Source: Sphingobacterium sp. N143 (GTDB lineage: Bacteria; Bacteroidota; Bacteroidia; Sphingobacteriales; Sphingobacteriaceae). From it: 36,212 bases of DNA. Shown here in pieces: positions 33,592 to 36,212 of this stretch. Position 1 is the first letter of the stretch. Every line of letters begins with the position of its first letter. The stretch lies in contig NZ_JACAIS010000016.1 in assembly GCF_030325625.1 (NCBI RefSeq), positions 1 through 36,212 of the forward strand. Reading direction: 5' to 3'. The translations under genes were made by a program, and so were the position numbers. The notes under the pieces were generated by a model. The model did no database searches. It saw nothing but the letters and a program-made list of their open reading frames with translations, and was not told the origin of the DNA.

Positions 33592-34098
33592 ATGGAAATA
33601 GTAAATAGTACGAAAAATGACATACCTGAAATTTTTAAACTTTATAAATTAGCCACATCTTTGCAGAAGGAAAAGTTTCCTGAAAATCAATGGCCACAAT
33701 TTGATAAAGCATTAATCGAAGAGGAAATTATTGATAATCGACAATTTAAATTATTGATTGATGGGGAGATTGCGTGCGTTTGGGCAATTACATACAGCGA
33801 CCCGGAAATTTGGAAAAATGACGATGGGGTATCTGCTCTTTATATTCATAGAATAGCCACAAACCCGAATTTCAGAGGTAACAATTATGTAAAGATCATC
33901 GTAGATTGGTCAAAAGACTTCGCCAAAGACAAAAAATACATCCGTATGGATACCTGTGGGGAAAATAAAAGGCTGATTCAACATTACCAAAATTGTGGTT
34001 TCAATTTTTTAGGGATCGAAAAGCTAAGAGATTTTGCGGATCTTCCTTCTCATTACCACAATGCAGATGTTTGTTATTTTGAGATTAAATTAGATTAA
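33592..34098 (+). CDS. GNAT-family N-acetyltransferase
   Basis: 168 residues with the GNAT fold: strand 4 plus motif A (YIHRIATNPNFRGNNYVKIIV), where the acetyl-CoA pyrophosphate loop is RGNNYV, somewhat divergent from the RxxGxG/A consensus. Then the motif B region (RMDTCGENKRLIQHYQNCGF). It transfers acetyl groups from acetyl-CoA to an amine. The acceptor is not predictable. It is 12 bp after the NTF2-like gene and 35 bp before the Crp/Fnr gene. Confidence 0.85.
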   Translation: MEIVNSTKNDIPEIFKLYKLATSLQKEKFPENQWPQFDKALIEEEIIDNRQFKLLIDGEIACVWAITYSDPEIWKNDDGVSALYIHRIATNPNFRGNNYVKIIVDWSKDFAKDKKYIRMDTCGENKRLIQHYQNCGFNFLGIEKLRDFADLPSHYHNADVCYFEIKLD

Positions 34099-34133
34099 CA
34101 ACGTTTTTAAAGTGAACAAAATAATGAAAGTTA

Positions 34134-34667
34134 ATGACTGAACAGGAACAAAATCAATTAAATCAATACCTATTTGGGTTGGCTAAAAAAGAAAACTATA
34201 AGAAAGGAACGATCATTATTAAAGAAGGTGAAGTTTCCTCCAAGTTCTATTATTTAGAAAAGGGTATACTCAGAGGTTGGACAAATAATGACGGGAAGGA
34301 AATTACCTTTCAATTTCTTTTTGAAGAACAACTATTTTGTGCTACTGAAAGCTTCTTTTATAACACCCCCTGTTCCTACAGTATTGAGACGATTGAAGAT
34401 TCGGTCCTTTTGTACATTGATAAAGAGGAAATGAATTTGTTGCAAAATGATAAAAGCTTTGAAAAACTGTTCAACAAGTACCTGATTAGCCGTCTTGCAT
34501 TATACCAAAATTTGTTGATTGCACGTATCCAGGATAAACCAGAAGTCCGTTATAGGAAATTATTTCAAGAAAAACCTGAGATACTCTTACGTATTCCGCA
34601 ACATTATGTTGCATCTTATTTAGGAATTACACCTGTTTCGTTAAGTAGAATACGAAACAGGCAGTAA
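34134..34667 (+). CDS. Crp/Fnr-family transcriptional regulator
   Basis: 177 residues. The N-terminal cyclic-nucleotide-binding-type beta barrel covers about 15-120 (KKGTIIIKEGEVSSKFYYLEKG, FLFEEQLFCATESFF). A long dimer helix follows, then a short C-terminal helix-turn-helix (HYVASYLGITPVSLSRIRNR). The cAMP-binding arginine-serine signature is not evident, so the ligand may differ. A decayed second copy of this gene type lies beside the IS3 element. It is the last gene of the NTF2-GNAT-Crp run. It might act on the twin 22-bp motif, but that is conjecture. Confidence 0.88.
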   Translation: MTEQEQNQLNQYLFGLAKKENYKKGTIIIKEGEVSSKFYYLEKGILRGWTNNDGKEITFQFLFEEQLFCATESFFYNTPCSYSIETIEDSVLLYIDKEEMNLLQNDKSFEKLFNKYLISRLALYQNLLIARIQDKPEVRYRKLFQEKPEILLRIPQHYVASYLGITPVSLSRIRNRQ

Positions 34668-34704
34668 TTCATGCACAAATTTCTAATTATTTTTTACTAT
34701 TCTT

Positions 34705-34752
34705 TTTCTTAACAATTGTTATCGTTCAAGCATTTGCTACTTCTCAACTTTG
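34705..34752 (+). promoter_or_regulatory. Promoter with shared 22-bp motif (copy 2)
   Basis: 34705-34726 matches 33135-33156 at 21 of 22 positions and contains the perfect palindrome AACAATTGTT. Eighteen bases on is CAACTTTG (34745-34752), one base off TAnnTTTG, leaving 26 bp to ATG 34779. Confidence 0.7.
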
Positions 34753-34778
34753 CAGTATAAAATTTAAGCAAAGTAAAA

Positions 34779-35369
34779 ATGAGAGTAGTAATCGTATTCA
34801 ATCATCCCTACGAAGGTAGCTTTGGAAACGCAATTTTAAATTCCGTGACCAAAGGGCTTAAAGATGCAAATCACGAAATAGATCTTATGCATCTTGATAA
34901 TGATGGATTTAATCCTGTAATGTCTAAGGCAGACTTGAAAGCATTTGTGGACCACAAACCTGTGGATCCACAAGTAATAGACTATAATGAACGACTGGAA
35001 AAAGCAAACCACCTAATTTTTATTTTTCCCATTTGGTGGGATTTAATGCCAGCAATGACCAAAGGATTTATTGATAGAGTTCTTACTCCAGGTGTTGTAT
35101 ACGATCACCATCCAAGGGGTTTTGGTTTAGTACCCCTTTTAAAAAACTTAAAAGGTGTGACAGTGATCACAACCATGAATAAACCCAAAATAATGTATTC
35201 GCTACTTATTGGCAACTTAATCAAGAAAGCAATGATAAAAAGTGTTTTCAAAACTATGGGATATAAAAATCTTAAATGGATTAGCTATAACATGGTAAAG
35301 TCAGTAAGTCAGGAAAAAAGGGTGAAATGGTTAACTGATATTGAAAATAGGTTTTCAAAATTTAACTAA
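34779..35369 (+). CDS. Flavodoxin-fold NAD(P)H oxidoreductase (quinone reductase type)
   Basis: 196 residues, family of MdaB/KefF/YwrO-like quinone reductases. The FMN/FAD phosphate loop is FNHPYEGSFGNAIL. IFIFPIWWDLMPAMTKGFIDRVL is the isoalloxazine-contacting and helical segment (IWWDLMPAMTKGF), and the end of that stretch leads to the VYDHHPRG loop. It catalyses two-electron reduction of quinones or similar electrophiles in the cytoplasm. It has its own promoter (34705-34752). The DUF4405 membrane gene follows by 10 bp. Confidence 0.88.
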   Translation: MRVVIVFNHPYEGSFGNAILNSVTKGLKDANHEIDLMHLDNDGFNPVMSKADLKAFVDHKPVDPQVIDYNERLEKANHLIFIFPIWWDLMPAMTKGFIDRVLTPGVVYDHHPRGFGLVPLLKNLKGVTVITTMNKPKIMYSLLIGNLIKKAMIKSVFKTMGYKNLKWISYNMVKSVSQEKRVKWLTDIENRFSKFN

Positions 35370-35379
35370 ACTTGGAATT

Positions 35380-35859
35380 ATGAAACTGAATAGAAACTAT
35401 ATTACTCCTTTTGTATCCTTAGTTTTCCTTGTAGTCGGAATATCTGGCTTATTGATGCTTTTCCATTTATTTGATGGTTATACAGAAGTTGTACACGAAA
35501 TTTTAGGTGCGTTTTTCATTATATGTGCCATTTTCCACATTATACTCAATTGGAAAGCATTAAGAATACATTTCAAGAAAGGTGTCTTTATTCCTGCTTT
35601 ATTAGGTGTATTAACTCTATCTGTTATACTAATTATCTCAGAAAGGATGTCTCCTCCCGTGGACCTAATCATTTTCAATAAAATGATAAAAGCACCTATC
35701 AATGATGCTTTTAAGGCGTTAGATGTCAATTATGAAAAAGCATCTGAAAAACTGAGGGGAAATGGTATATCAATTGAAAAAGCTACTACAATAGAAGACA
35801 TTTGGATTAACAACGATTCTAATCCAGAAGAAATAATTGATTTGATTATGAGTGAATAG
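35380..35859 (+). CDS. DUF4405-type small membrane protein
   Basis: The frame is open from a TTG inside the previous gene, but ATG 35380 (MKLNRNYITPFVSLVFLV) is the sensible start, giving 159 residues. Three hydrophobic segments are visible: 8-30, 40-58 and 71-90. The conserved His residues around HEILGAFFIICAIFHIILNW are where related membrane cytochromes bind haem, so an electron-transfer partner for the upstream flavoprotein is possible. The C-terminal half is soluble (FKALDVNYEKASEKLRGNGI), with a fold that is not recognised. Stop to start spacing with the oxidoreductase is 10 bp. Confidence 0.7.
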   Translation: MKLNRNYITPFVSLVFLVVGISGLLMLFHLFDGYTEVVHEILGAFFIICAIFHIILNWKALRIHFKKGVFIPALLGVLTLSVILIISERMSPPVDLIIFNKMIKAPINDAFKALDVNYEKASEKLRGNGISIEKATTIEDIWINNDSNPEEIIDLIMSE

Positions 35860-35940
35860 TTTAAAAATCGATCACTTACGAAATATCTAGACATCATAAA
35901 TTGATAATATTTGATAAGTGGTTAAGGAGCGACAACACAA

Positions 35941-36129
35941 ATGAAAATTATAGTAATGAAATATTTAGTAGTAGAAAATAGTGAAGAACGAGTAGATGAA
36001 TGTCTCTATGATATTGCAGACTTCTTCTGGAACAATGGAAACCAAGTCTATATAAGCAACAATTATAGTAATGAAGATGACTATTGGCATTTTGTAAAAT
36101 ATTGTGATTGGTTAGTGCTATTTATTTGA
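35941..36129 (+). CDS. Unidentified 62-residue protein, possibly truncated
   Basis: MKYLVVENSEERVDECLYDI is followed by an acidic, aromatic-rich stretch (DFFWNNGNQVYISNNYSNED) ending in WLVLFI and TGA, eight bases before the terminal repeat. It may start at ATG 35956 (MKYLVVENS), which has a better beginning than ATG 35941. AAGGAG lies 14 bp upstream of 35941. I do not recognise it. The abrupt end beside the repeat suggests that a longer gene was cut. Confidence 0.45.
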   Translation: MKIIVMKYLVVENSEERVDECLYDIADFFWNNGNQVYISNNYSNEDDYWHFVKYCDWLVLFI

Positions 36130-36136
36130 GATGGCT

Positions 36137-36212
36137 CTGAAGTTGCTACATTTGAGTGGACATTAAGTTAAGAGAATTTTAATAACTTAAGAGACTTATG
36201 TCAAGAGAAAGA
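36137..36212 (-). repeat. Right copy of 76-bp terminal inverted repeat
   Basis: Exact reverse complement of 2-77. It runs to the last base of the window, so the true repeat may be longer. One base (position 1) lies outside the match on the left. It lacks the second copy of the 12-bp tandem unit seen on the left. Confidence 0.9.

Noticed and set aside
1..36212. CRISPR arrays, tRNA or rRNA genes, riboswitches
   Set aside because: No regularly spaced repeats, cloverleaf or rRNA-like segments were recognised on either strand by eye.

Overview
The window looks like a Bacteroidota chromosome segment, most likely a Sphingobacterium or a close relative in the Sphingobacteriaceae. The evidence is a SusC/SusD/SusE glycan-uptake operon, a hybrid two-component regulator with an AraC output domain, TAnnTTTG-type -7 promoter elements, and remnants of a CTnDOT-like conjugative element. 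Species assignment is inference. No tRNA, rRNA or CRISPR array was seen.

Layout. (1) Bases 2-77 and 36137-36212 are a perfect 76-bp inverted repeat at the two ends of the window, so the window probably runs from one copy of a dispersed repeat to another. (2) 78-4735, plus strand: a 5'-truncated membrane-fusion protein, an MFS exporter, a siderophore-interacting FAD reductase, a DUF805 membrane protein and a His-rich zinc/cation exporter (CDF). (3) 4768-7900: a graveyard of mobile DNA. It holds the C-terminal part of RteC, a chimera joining a HipA-like kinase N-terminus to the C-terminal part of topoisomerase III, an unidentified fragment, a decayed RhuM gene and two related inverted repeats. 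(4) 8018-8467: a small secreted NTF2-like protein.

(5) 8636-29551, all minus strand: a complete polysaccharide-utilisation locus (PUL) of about 21 kb. The upstream unit encodes a TIM-barrel/DUF4832-like secreted enzyme, a GH2 beta-glucuronidase, a second GH2 enzyme, a free-standing GH35-type C-terminal sandwich, the hybrid two-component sensor and a GH28-like beta-helix protein. The downstream unit encodes SusC, SusD, SusE and a lipoprotein paralogue of the DUF4832-like enzyme, ending in a strong terminator. The two units are preceded by the same promoter architecture: two 15-bp direct repeats with a 21-bp period, then 20-21 bp, then TAnnTTTG. This is a strong candidate for the operator of the hybrid sensor. 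The whole PUL lies between two direct copies of a 104-bp repeat (8495-8598 and 29630-29733).

(6) 29738-31081: an IS3-family element (orfA/orfB with an A_AAA_AAG frameshift site) flanked by two 3' gene remnants, one of them the tail of a Crp/Fnr regulator. (7) 31138-35859: a regulatory and redox cluster. An SDR and an AraC regulator are on the minus strand. On the plus strand are an NTF2-like protein, a GNAT acetyltransferase, an intact Crp/Fnr regulator, a flavodoxin-fold NAD(P)H oxidoreductase and a DUF4405 membrane protein. Two of these genes share a 22-bp promoter motif. (8) A 62-residue unknown ORF precedes the right terminal repeat.

Working model: the sensor detects a glycan fragment in the periplasm and switches on both PUL units through the shared operator. 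SusC/D/E bind and import the glycan, and the secreted or lipid-anchored enzymes trim it. The glycan probably contains glucuronic acid plus a galactose-like sugar, because one GH2 carries the NxKG motif of beta-glucuronidases. The exact substrate cannot be read from the sequence.
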